DNA of 64,000 bases from an uncultured Clostridia bacterium (GCA_904381285.1 CAJFII010000004.1:25201-89200); one strand, 5' to 3'; shown: positions 18,435 through 28,288, counted from the stretch's first letter. The notes: a model not told the origin generated them from the sequence alone. Numbers and translations are program-made.

Positions 18435-19148
18435 TTACTCTTCCTCCTTTACATTTGCATATTTTATTTTAATTTCTTTTGAATATTTTGGTATAGTTAT
18501 ATTATCTTGTACTTCCAATGTAGCATTTTCAGAATATTGATCAATAAATCCTACTGTTTTTGTTGTTAACGCACTTTCTAAATATTTCTGATCACCAATA
18601 GCCTTTATTACATATGGTGAAACTAATCTTTCTTCTTTATTTACAAAAATAAATTGTGAACCATCACTAATATATATATCTACTATGTCACTCATATTAA
18701 CAATTCTTTGGTCATTTATACTTATTGCTTCCGCTCCTGCTAATTTTAATTCATTTACAAGTCCAATTAAATCGTTTGCAACAATTTTTTCTGTATCTTC
18801 TCTATCTGTTATTGTTACTATTACTCCGTCGCCTTTTACATCTGTCTCTCCCGCAAGAATTCTTGCTTGTAAAAGTTCTTGTTCTAACAGTTCAGATGCT
18901 TCCTGATTTGACTCTTTTTTTTGTTTATATTCTTCTAATTTCGCATTTGTCTCTTCTAACTTTAAATTTGTTTCTTCATATCTTTCTCGCCATGCAACAG
19001 ATTTTTCTCTTAGCTCTGCTGCTGACATATTCTCTATTTCTGTAATATTTGTTTCTTCTACTGTTTTAAATTGCATGAACATGACATATGACAAAACAAA
19101 ACAAATTAGTCCTATTGTTACAATCATAATCTTTTTTCCTTTTTTCAT
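18435..19148 (-). CDS. DUF881 (YlxW-like) protein
   Basis: A membrane anchor (residues 6-26) is followed by a coiled coil (W-R-E-R-Y-E-E-T-N-L-K-L-E-E) and a DUF881 domain. The domain motifs are G-D-G-V-I-V-T-I-T-D and A-E-A-I-S-I-N-D-Q-R-I-V. It is one of two tandem paralogues in the division cluster. Function is unknown; its placement and membrane topology suggest an envelope role at the septum. Confidence 0.9.
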   Translation of the reverse strand: MKKGKKIMIVTIGLICFVLSYVMFMQFKTVEETNITEIENMSAAELREKSVAWRERYEETNLKLEETNAKLEEYKQKKESNQEASELLEQELLQARILAGETDVKGDGVIVTITDREDTEKIVANDLIGLVNELKLAGAEAISINDQRIVNMSDIVDIYISDGSQFIFVNKEERLVSPYVIKAIGDQKYLESALTTKTVGFIDQYSENATLEVQDNITIPKYSKEIKIKYANVKEEE

Positions 19149-19157
19149 TCACTTCAC

Positions 19158-19865
19158 CTACTCTGCATTTTTTATATATTTATTGGTTAATACACCATTA
19201 TATTTTTCGATTGTAATATCATCACTTCTTTTAACATCTACAACAATTCCATCTTCCTTTAGACGGTCTATATATGAACCTGGTCTTGTTAAATTGTAGT
19301 ATAAGTTTGTTTGATCTCCAATTACCTTTATTACAAATGGACTACCAATCGATTCATCATTAATTTGCACTATTGCTCCAGCACAATTAATTGTTGAAGA
19401 TTGTACAATTCTTTGGTCATTTATACTAATCGCATCTGCACCAACATTTTTAATTTCATTTATTACTGCTCTTAAATCTCCATCATGTACTAAATCTTTT
19501 GATGATACTAACTTTGTAGATGTATTATCTTGTAAAGTAATTATTATTCCTGATCCAGTTACATCTGTTAATCCTAAATATGTATTTAATTCTTTTAACC
19601 TTTCTTGCTTTTGTAATGAACTTTCATCTGTAGAAGTACTTGCTTGTCTTTCTTTTTCCAGTTCTTTTTCTGCTTTTTCTAATTGTTCATATGTATTATC
19701 ATATCTTTCTTTCCATTTTAGTACTTCATCTCTTAAACTATTATCCTTAGTACCTTGTCCAACAGTTTGTATTGCGTCATTTATTGTGTTTAATTGAAGG
19801 ACAATCCCTAGAGTTAGAATAAAACACATTACGCCTAATGTAATCGCTATTTGTTTCTTTTTCAT
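19158..19865 (-). CDS. DUF881 (YlxX-like) protein
   Basis: This paralogue of the downstream gene has the same plan: anchor, coiled coil with W-K-E-R-Y-D-N-T-Y-E-Q, and DUF881 domain with G-S-G-I-I-I-T-L-Q-D and A-D-A-I-S-I-N-D-Q-R-I-V. The duplication is widespread in Firmicutes. Confidence 0.9.
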   Translation of the reverse strand: MKKKQIAITLGVMCFILTLGIVLQLNTINDAIQTVGQGTKDNSLRDEVLKWKERYDNTYEQLEKAEKELEKERQASTSTDESSLQKQERLKELNTYLGLTDVTGSGIIITLQDNTSTKLVSSKDLVHDGDLRAVINEIKNVGADAISINDQRIVQSSTINCAGAIVQINDESIGSPFVIKVIGDQTNLYYNLTRPGSYIDRLKEDGIVVDVKRSDDITIEKYNGVLTNKYIKNAE

Positions 19866-19879
19866 ACTATGTCTCCTTT

Positions 19880-20983
19880 CTATATTTTTTGTCTAAAGAA
19901 AGCATTATATTTGTTCAAATCTTGATTAACAAAAATCTCTCCTTCTACTCCCTTTTCCTCTATTAAAATTGCTTTTACATGTAGCATTTTATTACTTAAA
20001 TCTGATGCATCTCCCAAATATATCGTTTTTTTCTCTTGTTCTGAAATAATAGTATAATTCTGCTTATCTTGTATATTAATTTTACTAATTAAATTGCCAA
20101 TTTCATTTCCATTTGCAACATCCATTATTTTTAACACTTTTTCTAAGCGTTCTAAATCATCACTATTTAATCTATTTCCTTCCTTTATGTCTTCTTGTGG
20201 TGTTGTATATCCTGTAATTATTGGTACATTTAATTTTTCTTGTGATATTTCTAATATATATCCTTGATTATTAATATATGCATAACTATTTGCATATTCT
20301 AACATATATGTAGTTTTTCTTTCTTTTACACTAATTTCTATTTTATTCGGCAATTTTCTTTGTATTTCAACACTTTCTATGTATGCATTTTGCTTAATAT
20401 TTTTTGTAATTGTTTTAGAGCTTGTCTTATATATATTTTCACCTATCTTAATTCCTGATAAACTAACAATTGTATCACTACTTATTTTTTCATTATTTAC
20501 AACATTTATTTCTGAAATATTAAATAATGGCGACATCATGAAAAAGATAAATGATGCAACTAACGCACTTAGCAAAATAGTCCATTTTACTATGCCTCTT
20601 ATAATTATATTTTTTTTGCTTTTTTTATTTCTTTTATTAGTACTATTTTTCCTTTGTATTTTTTGCTTTTTTTCATTTATTTTATTGTTTTTTGTATTAG
20701 TTTTTATATTTTCTTTTTTATTGTGCTTTTGTATTTTTTTTCCTTTTACAGTATTTCTATTATTTACCTTTTCTTTTGGTATTTTAGTAACACCAATTAC
20801 AATTTCATTATCGAAATCAAATTTATCTGTATCTTCTTGGGCAGACTTAGACTTGCCTGCCCTGTTATTATTTTTTTTAGGCTTGATTTTTGATTTATTC
20901 TTTTTTTTATTTTCTTTGTTTTCATCGTCCAAGTAAAGAAAGTTTAATTCAGTGTTTTTTTGTTTTTTTACCAATACTATCAC
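19880..20983 (-). CDS. ftsQ: Cell division protein FtsQ/DivIB
   Basis: A Lys-rich cytoplasmic tail of about 125 residues precedes one membrane segment (about 130-152). A POTRA domain follows (I-S-E-I-N-V-V-N-N-E-K-I-S-S-D), then the FtsQ beta domain with L-P-N-K-I-E-I-S-V-K-E-R. DivIB joins FtsL/DivIC and regulates septal synthesis. The likely GTG start overlaps the murA TGA (GTGA), indicating coupling. The unusually long basic tail is notable but common in AT-rich Clostridia. Confidence 0.92.
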   Translation of the reverse strand: MIVLVKKQKNTELNFLYLDDENKENKKKNKSKIKPKKNNNRAGKSKSAQEDTDKFDFDNEIVIGVTKIPKEKVNNRNTVKGKKIQKHNKKENIKTNTKNNKINEKKQKIQRKNSTNKRNKKSKKNIIIRGIVKWTILLSALVASFIFFMMSPLFNISEINVVNNEKISSDTIVSLSGIKIGENIYKTSSKTITKNIKQNAYIESVEIQRKLPNKIEISVKERKTTYMLEYANSYAYINNQGYILEISQEKLNVPIITGYTTPQEDIKEGNRLNSDDLERLEKVLKIMDVANGNEIGNLISKINIQDKQNYTIISEQEKKTIYLGDASDLSNKMLHVKAILIEEKGVEGEIFVNQDLNKYNAFFRQKI

Positions 20984-22230
20984 ACTTCTTTCGTAATTTT
21001 CGCTCCTAACTTGTTTAGCTTTCCATCTAAGTCTTCATATCCTCTTAATATATATTCTATATTATTCACTCTTGTTTTTCCTCTTGCTACAAGTCCAGCT
21101 ATAACTAGTGCTGCTCCTCCTCTTAAATCTGTTGCTTCTACATTTACTCCATTTAGCTTTCTAATTCCATGAATTACAGCTGTTCTACCTTCTATAGTAG
21201 CTTTTGCTCCCATTCTTTGTAATTCTGCTATATATTTATATCTATTTTCAAATATATTTTCTATTATAACAGAATTTCCTTTTGCTACTGTAAGTATAGT
21301 TGCAAATATAGCTTGCATGTCAGTTGGAAATCCTGGATATGGCATTGTTTTTATATCTACTGCTTGCAATTTCTTAGGTGCCTGTAATAAAATTTCTTCT
21401 TTTCCTATATCTAAATTACATCCACATTCTTCTAATTTTTCTAGCACAGGGGTTAAATGTTGTGGTATTACATTTTTTAGAAGTATATTTCCACCAGTAA
21501 TAGCTCCTGCACATAATAATGTTCCTGCTTCTATTCTATCTGGCATTACTTTGTATCCTGTATCTTTTAATCCTGCTACACCTTTTATAACAATTTGACT
21601 AGTTCCTGCTCCAGTAATTTTGGCTCCTAGTTTGTTTAAAAAGTTTTGTAAATCAATTATTTCTGGTTCCATTGCAGCATTTGATATTACTGTAGTTCCG
21701 TCTGCTAAAGTTGCTGCTAGAATTGCATTTTCTGTTGCTCCTACACTAGGAAAATCGAAGTGTATTTTTCCAGGCTTTATTATATCACACTTGCAACTAA
21801 TATATCCAGTGTTTTCGCTAATATTTATGCCTAAATTTTCAAAAGCTTTTAAATGCAAATCAATTGGTCTTGCTCCAATATCACATCCTCCAGGGCATGA
21901 AAAGGTTGCTTTCTTAAATCTTCCTAGTAATGCTCCTGCAAGTATTACTGATGAACGCATTTTTCTCATTAGATTTTCTGGTATTTCGTATTTTTCTATA
22001 TTTCTTGCATCTACTACTATCTTCTCTCTATTTCTTTTTATTTTACATCCTAAATATTTTAGTATTTCTAACATTACTTTTGTATCATGTATGTTCGGTA
22101 CATTATATAGTCTTGTGATTCCACTATTCAAAATTGTTGCCGCTAATATTGGTAATGATGCATTTTTTGAGCCTGATACCAAACTTTCTCCTTCTAGTTT
22201 TTTTCCTCCTGTTATAATATATGTACTCAT
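20980..22230 (-). CDS. murA: UDP-N-acetylglucosamine 1-carboxyvinyltransferase
   Basis: MurA adds enolpyruvate from PEP to UDP-GlcNAc, the first committed step of peptidoglycan synthesis. The EPSP-synthase fold is full length (416 residues). The loop P-G-G-C-D-I-G-A-R-P-I-D-L-H carries the active-site Cys that fosfomycin alkylates. It heads the murA-ftsQ-DUF881-DUF881-sbp transcription unit. Confidence 0.97.
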   Translation of the reverse strand: MSTYIITGGKKLEGESLVSGSKNASLPILAATILNSGITRLYNVPNIHDTKVMLEILKYLGCKIKRNREKIVVDARNIEKYEIPENLMRKMRSSVILAGALLGRFKKATFSCPGGCDIGARPIDLHLKAFENLGINISENTGYISCKCDIIKPGKIHFDFPSVGATENAILAATLADGTTVISNAAMEPEIIDLQNFLNKLGAKITGAGTSQIVIKGVAGLKDTGYKVMPDRIEAGTLLCAGAITGGNILLKNVIPQHLTPVLEKLEECGCNLDIGKEEILLQAPKKLQAVDIKTMPYPGFPTDMQAIFATILTVAKGNSVIIENIFENRYKYIAELQRMGAKATIEGRTAVIHGIRKLNGVNVEATDLRGGAALVIAGLVARGKTRVNNIEYILRGYEDLDGKLNKLGAKITKEV

Positions 22231-22367
22231 AATAAATTCACTCTCCTTATGTTATATATTTTATGCTAACCACATAAAGAGAGTGAATTTTTCATTTTGC
22301 ACATCCATTTGTAATGTATCAATAATATTTTATTTTATGTGTTATTTTACTGTTGCTATTATACGTT

Positions 22368-22413
22368 AAAAGTTCTAAAATTTCACAATTATTCTCAAAA
22401 TTTTAGAACTTTT
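22368..22413. terminator. Terminator-like inverted repeat
   Basis: Sixteen-bp arms AAAAGTTCTAAAATTT and AAATTTTAGAACTTTT with T- and A-runs at both ends separate the YgiT/DUF4258 genes from murA. The rest of 22231-22518 shows no gene. Confidence 0.75.
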
Positions 22414-22518
22414 ATTAAACTAATAAATTCCTTACTAGTTATTATTTTAAACTTGCACAAACTATAATAAGTTTATTTCCAATTGCTTCAAACCAGTAAC
22501 AGATATATCATTTAAATG

Positions 22519-22749
22519 TTATGCAACCTTTTCTTTATAATTTACAATTGTCACTTCTGTTGCTAATTCCTTTAATTGATTTACAATTTTTTCAATGTTT
22601 TCTGCTGTTTCATCATCAAAGTATTGTTCTCCACATTGAGTGCATACTTTTGCTGGAACTCCTTTAATAATAATAATTGTATTTTCCAAATCAACTACAT
22701 AATTTACTTTCTTTTCTTCTAGATTTCCTTTACACATAAAACAATTCAT
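22519..22749 (-). CDS. YgiT-type (MqsA N-terminal-like) zinc-finger protein, putative antitoxin
   Basis: ATG 22749 overlaps the upstream stop (TAATG) and follows AGGAGGG. The 76-residue protein has two C-x2-C pairs, C-F-M-C and C-T-Q-C, with the K-G-V-P-A-K-V core of the YgiT-type zinc finger. The HTH domain of full MqsA is absent, as in many two-gene loci with DUF4258 partners. The pairing suggests a type II toxin-antitoxin-like module; no activity can be read from sequence. Confidence 0.75.
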   Translation of the reverse strand: MNCFMCKGNLEEKKVNYVVDLENTIIIIKGVPAKVCTQCGEQYFDDETAENIEKIVNQLKELATEVTIVNYKEKVA

Positions 22750-23075
22750 TATTTTTCCCTCCTTGTTTTCATATCTTCTTCCCATTTATCTGTATTTGGA
22801 TAATATGCCGTTATCATATGAACAGTGTCTTCACTTACTCCGCATACTATATGTATTATCTTATTATTTGTATTATGTCCTAATATCAAGCAACTTGGAT
22901 ATGGATAATCATCATAATAATATTCTATTATTTTTCCATTACTAATTGCAGTTTTCACATCAGATATTAAAATATTTCTTTGATTTAATCTGTTTAAGCA
23001 ATGCTTTGTCCAATCTATTTTTCTTTTTGCTATATATTCTCTTATATTTTCAATATTTAATAAATCTTCGTTCAA
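22749..23075 (-). CDS. DUF4258 protein, putative toxin
   Basis: TTG 23075 is chosen because AAGGAGGAG lies just upstream, giving 108 residues. The domain opens H-C-L-N-R-L-N-Q-R-N-I and contains Y-Y-Y-D-D-Y-P-Y-P-S-C-L-I-L-G and a final T-A-Y-Y-P motif, typical of DUF4258. These proteins resemble RelE/BrnT-like folds and are usually coupled to a YgiT zinc-finger partner, as here. The call as a toxin is by analogy. Confidence 0.7.
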   Translation of the reverse strand: MNEDLLNIENIREYIAKRKIDWTKHCLNRLNQRNILISDVKTAISNGKIIEYYYDDYPYPSCLILGHNTNNKIIHIVCGVSEDTVHMITAYYPNTDKWEEDMKTRREK

Positions 23076-23097
23076 CTTTTTCTCCTCCTTATTTATT

Positions 23098-23382
23098 TTA
23101 GCATAAAATAGATAATTTATGCAATTCTTTTTTTCCAACTTGTGCTAACCATAATTTAAACGGCTCTGCTTTTTTAGATGGTATTGATTGGATTAAACGT
23201 AAAACTTGCTCTGTATTCATTACATCAGTATTATAATATTTACCATCAACAGATTTCATCTTCAGTTGGTTAGTATCACTAACCAACTCACTTTCCTCTT
23301 GAATTAACTTATTTTTAAGCCATTTCCAATAATTTCTCGATTTTTGATAATCATTATCTGTTAATACTGCAACTATATCTTT
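23098..23382 (-). pseudogene. Remnant of a Bro-N/DinD-like phage antirepressor-type gene
   Basis: Translation in the frame after the patatin stop gives K-D-I-V-A-V-L-T-D-N-D-Y, W-K-W-L-K-N-K-L, L-V-S-D-T-N-Q-L-K-M and I-Q-S-I-P-S-K-K-A-E-P-F-K-L-W-L-A-Q-V-G. This is the core of Bro-N proteins such as DinD. The start and the C-terminal half are missing, and the frame diverges after A-Q-V-G-K. A fragment with ATG 23286 (62 aa) remains open, but no good ribosome site is seen. It lies between patatin and the DUF4258 pair. Confidence 0.75.
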
Positions 23383-24225
23383 TTATTCAAATTCTTGCAA
23401 TACCTTTCTTAATCTGCTTATTTGGCTAATTGCATATTTGTATCCTTCCTCATAGCAATAATCTATTTTCTTTATATTAAACACACTTGATTTACTCACA
23501 TCTATATCAAAAACTATATCACTAATATTTATACATTCTCTTGCTAATTCTTCAAATATAGTATCTATAGATTTCATAGCAATATTATATATTCCTTTTG
23601 GTTTTGAATTCTTATTTAAAACAAACTTTACACTTAAAATTTTATCTACACCTAATTTTTTTACTTCATCTGCTGGTATATTATCTAATACTCCTCCATC
23701 TACAAATCGATATTCCTTATAGTCAAATGGTGCAAATACTCCTGGGTAACTGCAACTTGCTCTTACTACTTTTGCAATTTCTATATTTTTTATATAATAA
23801 TCTTCTTCTTGATTATAATTAGTAAAAACATATTTCTTACTTGTATTTATATCTACTGTTGGTATTGCTATTGGTATTTTTAATTCATTTATATTTTTTA
23901 CATTCTTATACTTTGCCGCTTCTCTTAACGCTAGTTCTATATTAATACTAGATAATGCACCATCTAGCCTTATTCCTTTACCACTTTTTACATTTGTCAC
24001 CATTTCTCCAGGATTTGCCCTTAGCACTCCTTTTGCAAAATACCTAAACAATTTTATCATTTCTTCTGGTGTATATCCCATTGCATATAATGCGGCAACA
24101 ATGCTACCTGCACTTGTTCCAGCAACTGCATCTATTTTTATATTATTTTCATTTAGTGCTTTCAATACTCCAATATGTGCTGCTCCTTTTACTCCGCCTC
24201 CAGAAAATGCAATACCTAATTTCAT
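23383..24225 (-). CDS. Patatin-like phospholipase
   Basis: The oxyanion motif G-G-G-V-K-G near residue 9, nucleophile motif G-T-S-A-G (Ser about 42) and D-G-G (Asp about 179) form the Ser-Asp dyad. Length 280 matches the RssA/YchK type of cytoplasmic serine hydrolases. Substrate is unknown. No signal peptide is present. Confidence 0.92.
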   Translation of the reverse strand: MKLGIAFSGGGVKGAAHIGVLKALNENNIKIDAVAGTSAGSIVAALYAMGYTPEEMIKLFRYFAKGVLRANPGEMVTNVKSGKGIRLDGALSSINIELALREAAKYKNVKNINELKIPIAIPTVDINTSKKYVFTNYNQEEDYYIKNIEIAKVVRASCSYPGVFAPFDYKEYRFVDGGVLDNIPADEVKKLGVDKILSVKFVLNKNSKPKGIYNIAMKSIDTIFEELARECINISDIVFDIDVSKSSVFNIKKIDYCYEEGYKYAISQISRLRKVLQEFE

Positions 24226-24329
24226 TTTTATTCACACTCCTATTTAATCTAAATACATTATATCTTAAATCTAACTAAAAATATATATTTTTTTCACTCT
24301 TTATTTTTTATTTAAAATAATGATTTACA

Positions 24330-24369
24330 AAAGACAAATTAGACTGATACTACCAGTCTAATTTGTCTT
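24330..24369 (-). terminator. Terminator of the orphan gene at 24380
   Basis: A 16-bp perfect stem AAAGACAAATTAGACT/AGTCTAATTTGTCTTT, followed on the minus strand by a short T-run (TTTT). Confidence 0.8.
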
Positions 24370-24379
24370 TCATAAATCA

Positions 24380-25132
24380 TTACTTCAAATCATAAAACAT
24401 CTTTTCCAGTACTATTCTGAGGTCTTGTAGAACATTCCATGGTACACAGAAGCACCATTGACCAGAAGGATCTATCTCTTGCAGCCAAATAACCGTCGTT
24501 AAGTAGGCATTTGCATAGAGGTTTGTTAGAGCAAAAGTATACCCGTATTCTATTCTAAGCTTTCGCTTTGTTTCTGAGAGCATATCATAAAAATAAATGT
24601 ACTCTCCTCTAATTTTGAAATTCTGATACACTTCTCGGATTCTGACTATGCCTTCAGCTCTCTCCGGTTTTGCTGACTTACTGTAAATGTAAAGTCTCTG
24701 CTTGTTTCTTCTTAAAAATTCTTTTAGCATTTTTAGGTTATTCTCTGATGTCAGCTCCTTTACATCAATCGACATACAAATCTCTTCTACAATTTTTGCC
24801 AGGTGTATCCTTGCTGTCATGAACTCGTCAAAAACCGCTTCCGACACATATTTCTCGCTTTTTAAAACTTTGTAAGAAAAGTCCGTATACAAAATCATCA
24901 TTGCTAAAATAATGATTTCTCTTTCCTTGAAAGTTCCTACAAATGGAAATAGATTGTTTTCATAGTATATATCTATTTGACCATCCTTCTCATCCATTTG
25001 TAAGTGTCCTACTGTGCCCAGAATTTTGCCTACTGAATTTGCGACATTTTTATCTCTTATGTGCCGCTCCTTTACAGCGTTTAGTTCTTCAGTAACCTCG
25101 TTGATTCTCTCCATGATTTCATTAGTGTTCAC
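24380..25132 (-). CDS. Orphan protein of unknown function, atypical composition
   Basis: GTG 25132 follows AAGGAGG, giving 250 residues. I recognise no family. The N-terminus is a coiled coil (I-M-E-R-I-N-E-V-T-E-E-L-N-A-V). The middle is hydrophobic and helical (I-I-I-L-A-M-M-I-L-Y-T-D-F-S-Y), and the C-terminal third is Trp/Tyr-rich (W-C-F-C-V-P-W-N-V-L-Q-D). The gene is clearly richer in G+C than its neighbours and contains an in-frame CGG (25066-25068) that host-like genes avoid. With its own consensus promoter and terminator it looks like a transferred single-gene cassette. Confidence 0.75.
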   Translation of the reverse strand: MNTNEIMERINEVTEELNAVKERHIRDKNVANSVGKILGTVGHLQMDEKDGQIDIYYENNLFPFVGTFKEREIIILAMMILYTDFSYKVLKSEKYVSEAVFDEFMTARIHLAKIVEEICMSIDVKELTSENNLKMLKEFLRRNKQRLYIYSKSAKPERAEGIVRIREVYQNFKIRGEYIYFYDMLSETKRKLRIEYGYTFALTNLYANAYLTTVIWLQEIDPSGQWCFCVPWNVLQDLRIVLEKMFYDLK

Positions 25133-25187
25133 TTATTTTTCCTCCTTAATTGTGGTTGGTTTAATTTTACCAATTATATTACTTACC

Positions 25188-25216
25188 ATTATACAGCACT
25201 TCTTGTTTTATGTCAA
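25188..25216 (-). promoter_or_regulatory. Consensus promoter of the orphan cassette
   Basis: TTGACA (25211-25216), 17 bp, TATAAT (25188-25193) on the minus strand. Confidence 0.8.
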
Positions 25217-25247
25217 TTCAGTATATTGTTAACCATATCCAATTATA

Positions 25248-25276
25248 TTGACTTTTGTCTTACATATTTATATAAT
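25248..25276 (+). promoter_or_regulatory. Promoter of cdd
   Basis: TTGACT (25248-25253), 17 bp, TATAAT (25271-25276), about 30 bp before the chosen ATG. Confidence 0.78.
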
Positions 25277-25306
25277 TAAAACATATTTTTGAAAGAGAGT
25301 GATTGT

Positions 25307-25699
25307 ATGGATATTAAAAAAGCTATTAATATTGCAAAAGAAACTAGACTTAATGCTTGTGCTGATAAATACTTTGTTGGTGCTTGTCTTGTTACTAAAG
25401 ATGGAAAATATTATTCTGGATGCAATATTGAAAATGATGGTATACAAAGTATTTGTGCTGAAAGAACTGCTTTTGTAAAAGCTTTATCTGAGGGTGAGCA
25501 TGAATTTAGCTATATTGTAGTAGTTGGTGGTTTTAAAGATAACCCTACTTTAGAAAAGTGTTTACCTTGTGGATATTGTAGACAATTCATGAACCAATAT
25601 GTTGATTCTGATTTTAAAATTTATACTTGTTTTGGAGAAAATGATACAATAGAAGAATATACTATTTCTGATTTGTTGCCACATTCTTTTAGTTTATAA
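25307..25699 (+). CDS. cdd: Cytidine deaminase
   Basis: ATG 25307 after GAAAGAGAG is preferred to an upstream in-frame start at 25289, which would overlap the promoter's initial transcribed bases. The zinc motifs are C-A-E-R (proton shuttle Glu) and P-C-G-Y-C-R-Q. At 130 residues it is a standard tetrameric-type pyrimidine salvage enzyme. It is a monocistronic gene closed by a strong hairpin. Confidence 0.93.
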   Translation: MDIKKAINIAKETRLNACADKYFVGACLVTKDGKYYSGCNIENDGIQSICAERTAFVKALSEGEHEFSYIVVVGGFKDNPTLEKCLPCGYCRQFMNQYVDSDFKIYTCFGENDTIEEYTISDLLPHSFSL

Positions 25700-25734
25700 T
25701 TTTTCTTAATAAATCTTTAAATAAAATAAAAACA

Positions 25735-25776
25735 AACCTCAAGATATATATTTTTATGATTATCTTGAGGTTTTAA
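25735..25776. terminator. Bidirectional terminator between cdd and queA
   Basis: Twelve-bp stem AACCTCAAGATA/TATCTTGAGGTT (25735-25746 and 25761-25772), followed by TTTT. Confidence 0.85.
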
Positions 25777-25812
25777 ATTTATTAATCTATTTAACAATAT
25801 AATTCTTGTTTT

Positions 25813-26835
25813 TTACATTATAAACATCGCATCTCCAAAGCTAAAAAATCTATACTTTTCTTTTACCGCTTCTTCATATGCATTCATTATATAGTCCTTT
25901 CCAGCAAATGCTGATACTAGCATAATTAACGTAGATTCTGGTAAGTGAAAATTTGTAATTAATGCATCAATACATTTAAATTTATATCCTGGATAAATAA
26001 ATATACTTGTATCTCCCTCACATTCTTTTACCATTCCATTATCATCTGCTATAGACTCCAAAACTCTACATGAAGTTGTTCCTACAGAAATAATTCTTCC
26101 ACCATTTTTTCTAGTATTATTTATTTTTTCTACATCCTCTTGTTTTATATAATAATGTTCTGAATGCATATTATGATTTTCTATTTCTTCTACTTTTACT
26201 GGTCTAAATGTCCCAATACCTACATGTAATGTAACATTTGCTATTTCTACACCTTTTTTCTTTATTTCTTCTAATAGTTCATCTGTAAAATGTAAGCCTG
26301 CTGTTGGAGCAGCTGCTGAGCCATCATATTTTGCATATACTGTTTGATATCTATCTTTTTGTTTTAATCTTTCATGTATATATGGCGGAAGTGGCATTAA
26401 TCCGATTTTATCTAATATTTCATTAAAAATACCTTGGTATTCGAATTTTACCTTTCTATTTCCACCTTCTAGTACATCTAGCACAACCGCTTTCAACAAT
26501 CCGTCACCAAATGTGACTTCAACACCTGGATGTAATTTTCTTCCTGGTCGTACCATTACTTCCCAAATATCTCCTTCTATCCTATTTAATAAAAGAAATT
26601 CAACCCTTGCTCCTGTCTCTTTTTTTCCATAAAGTCTTGCTGGTATTACTTTTGTATTATTCCTTACTAAACAGTCTCCTGGTTTTAAATATTCTATTAT
26701 GTCTTTAAAAATTCTATGTTCTATAGTATGTGTTTTTCTATTTAAAACCATAAGTCTTGATGTATCCCTTTTTTCTATTGGTGTTTGTGCAATTAATTCT
26801 TCTGGTAAATCATATTTAAATTCTGAAACTTTCAC
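25813..26835 (-). CDS. queA: tRNA preQ1(34) S-adenosylmethionine ribosyltransferase-isomerase
   Basis: QueA transfers the ribosyl part of SAM to preQ1 in tRNA, giving epoxyqueuosine. Family blocks are intact: [19 protein letters not shown], and [17 protein letters not shown]. Length 340 is typical. The likely GTG start shares a base with the upstream TAG (TAGTG). Confidence 0.96.
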   Translation of the reverse strand: MKVSEFKYDLPEELIAQTPIEKRDTSRLMVLNRKTHTIEHRIFKDIIEYLKPGDCLVRNNTKVIPARLYGKKETGARVEFLLLNRIEGDIWEVMVRPGRKLHPGVEVTFGDGLLKAVVLDVLEGGNRKVKFEYQGIFNEILDKIGLMPLPPYIHERLKQKDRYQTVYAKYDGSAAAPTAGLHFTDELLEEIKKKGVEIANVTLHVGIGTFRPVKVEEIENHNMHSEHYYIKQEDVEKINNTRKNGGRIISVGTTSCRVLESIADDNGMVKECEGDTSIFIYPGYKFKCIDALITNFHLPESTLIMLVSAFAGKDYIMNAYEEAVKEKYRFFSFGDAMFIM

Positions 26836-28217
26836 TATATCTCATTCTCCTCTTTTTTCATTGTAATACTTCCTACATTTTCTACAGCTTTTGTAATTAT
26901 CATTTTTATTTCTTCAAATATATTTTCAGGTTCTTTAAATTCATCAAGTTTATATGAATATGTAAAATCGCTTTCACTATTAGGTTTACACGTATAAATA
27001 TCTTTGTTTAACCCCACATATCCATTATTTGTTTTTATTTCACAATTCATATAATCTGCATACCACTTTTTTAATCCTACATATCTTTCATCTTTATATC
27101 CATATTTAGCATAATCATGTAATGCAGGTACATCATATCCATATTCTTCTGAATTTCTTTCTAATGAATGTAAAAATTCATGAATAAATACTTCCTCTGG
27201 GAATGTGTTTATTCTTGCGTCATATTTATATGTATAACTCCTGTCGCTATTTGGTAATCTAATATTAGAGAAACCTATTCCAAGATAATCCATTCCACCA
27301 AGTCCAATCCAATCGTATACTGGTATATCTTTTTGATGTTCGTCATCACCTAACCTAACGCAAACAAAAATATGATCATAATGTTCTTTTTGTATATATG
27401 GTTCAATTATTTTTTCTATATTACTTGGTGCAACATAATATCCATTATCTAAATCATATGATAATGTTGTAATTGGTTCTTTTATTGTAATAAAGTCATA
27501 ATCTACTGTCATTTTATTTTTTGATAATTCTTCACATGATGCTTTAAAACGACTCATATTTTGTCTCATATCGCTAATATCATTCATGGTCATACTTAAT
27601 TGTATGTTATTTGTTGCTCCATTGTTTTCGATTTGTACGTTTGTATTTTCAAATACAAAACATGCAAAATTCCAATTTGTGCTAGTATTTTTATGTCCAG
27701 ATTCTATTGTAAAATCTGAAAACCAAGCTGTACCTGTACAATTATCATCATATCCACCTAGTCTGAAACCTAAATCAACACTTGTCCTATTTTTAGAATT
27801 AAAAATAAATTCTAACTTTTGCCAATCATTAGTTCCTGTTATGCTTTTAGATTTTTCTACTGTATTTGCTATACTTATATGAGCCCCTGCACTAGATGCT
27901 TCTTTCATAGTTTTTACATTTTCGGTTTTTACCATGCAAGTCACTTTATATGGAGTATTTGGAATAACAGAAATTGTTTTATAAAACATAGCATCATTCT
28001 CTTTTGGTGAAGATATTTTATAGCTACTTTTATCTGAATATTTAACTTGATCATCTCTTACAAATTCAGAAATATATGGCTTATATTCTGTTCTTACAAA
28101 TTCATTAAAATTATTAATTTTATATCTATCATATAATTTCAATGCTACAAATACTAATATAATAATTATAATGAAATATGCTATTCTACTAAAAACTGAT
28201 TTTTTATCTTTTGACAT
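26835..28217 (-). CDS. Membrane-anchored zinc metallopeptidase with carbohydrate-binding-like domain
   Basis: ATG 28217 after GGGAGA gives 460 residues starting [11 protein letters not shown] and a membrane segment (about 13-27). The middle (residues about 55-180) resembles a galactose-binding jelly roll, with W-Q-K-L-E-F-I-F-N and W-F-S-D-F-T-I. The C-terminal half has a zincin motif [12 protein letters not shown], giving H-E-x2-H. The third ligand is probably in the following Y-D-V-P-A-L-H-D-Y. It is likely an extracytoplasmic peptidase; target unknown. Confidence 0.75.
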   Translation of the reverse strand: MSKDKKSVFSRIAYFIIIIILVFVALKLYDRYKINNFNEFVRTEYKPYISEFVRDDQVKYSDKSSYKISSPKENDAMFYKTISVIPNTPYKVTCMVKTENVKTMKEASSAGAHISIANTVEKSKSITGTNDWQKLEFIFNSKNRTSVDLGFRLGGYDDNCTGTAWFSDFTIESGHKNTSTNWNFACFVFENTNVQIENNGATNNIQLSMTMNDISDMRQNMSRFKASCEELSKNKMTVDYDFITIKEPITTLSYDLDNGYYVAPSNIEKIIEPYIQKEHYDHIFVCVRLGDDEHQKDIPVYDWIGLGGMDYLGIGFSNIRLPNSDRSYTYKYDARINTFPEEVFIHEFLHSLERNSEEYGYDVPALHDYAKYGYKDERYVGLKKWYADYMNCEIKTNNGYVGLNKDIYTCKPNSESDFTYSYKLDEFKEPENIFEEIKMIITKAVENVGSITMKKEENEI

Positions 28218-28288
28218 ACTGTTCTCCCATACTAAAAGAATTTCAATAATTATTATACTAAATTTTTTTAGCATATACAACGTCTTTT

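Noticed and set aside
20379..20936. Plus-strand 185-codon hydrophobic ORF
   Set aside because: It is the mirror of the Lys-rich ftsQ tail (AAA/AAG read as TTT/CTT) and has no ribosome site.
21620..22369. Plus-strand 249-codon ORF opposite murA
   Set aside because: murA is intact on the minus strand; this is a shadow frame.
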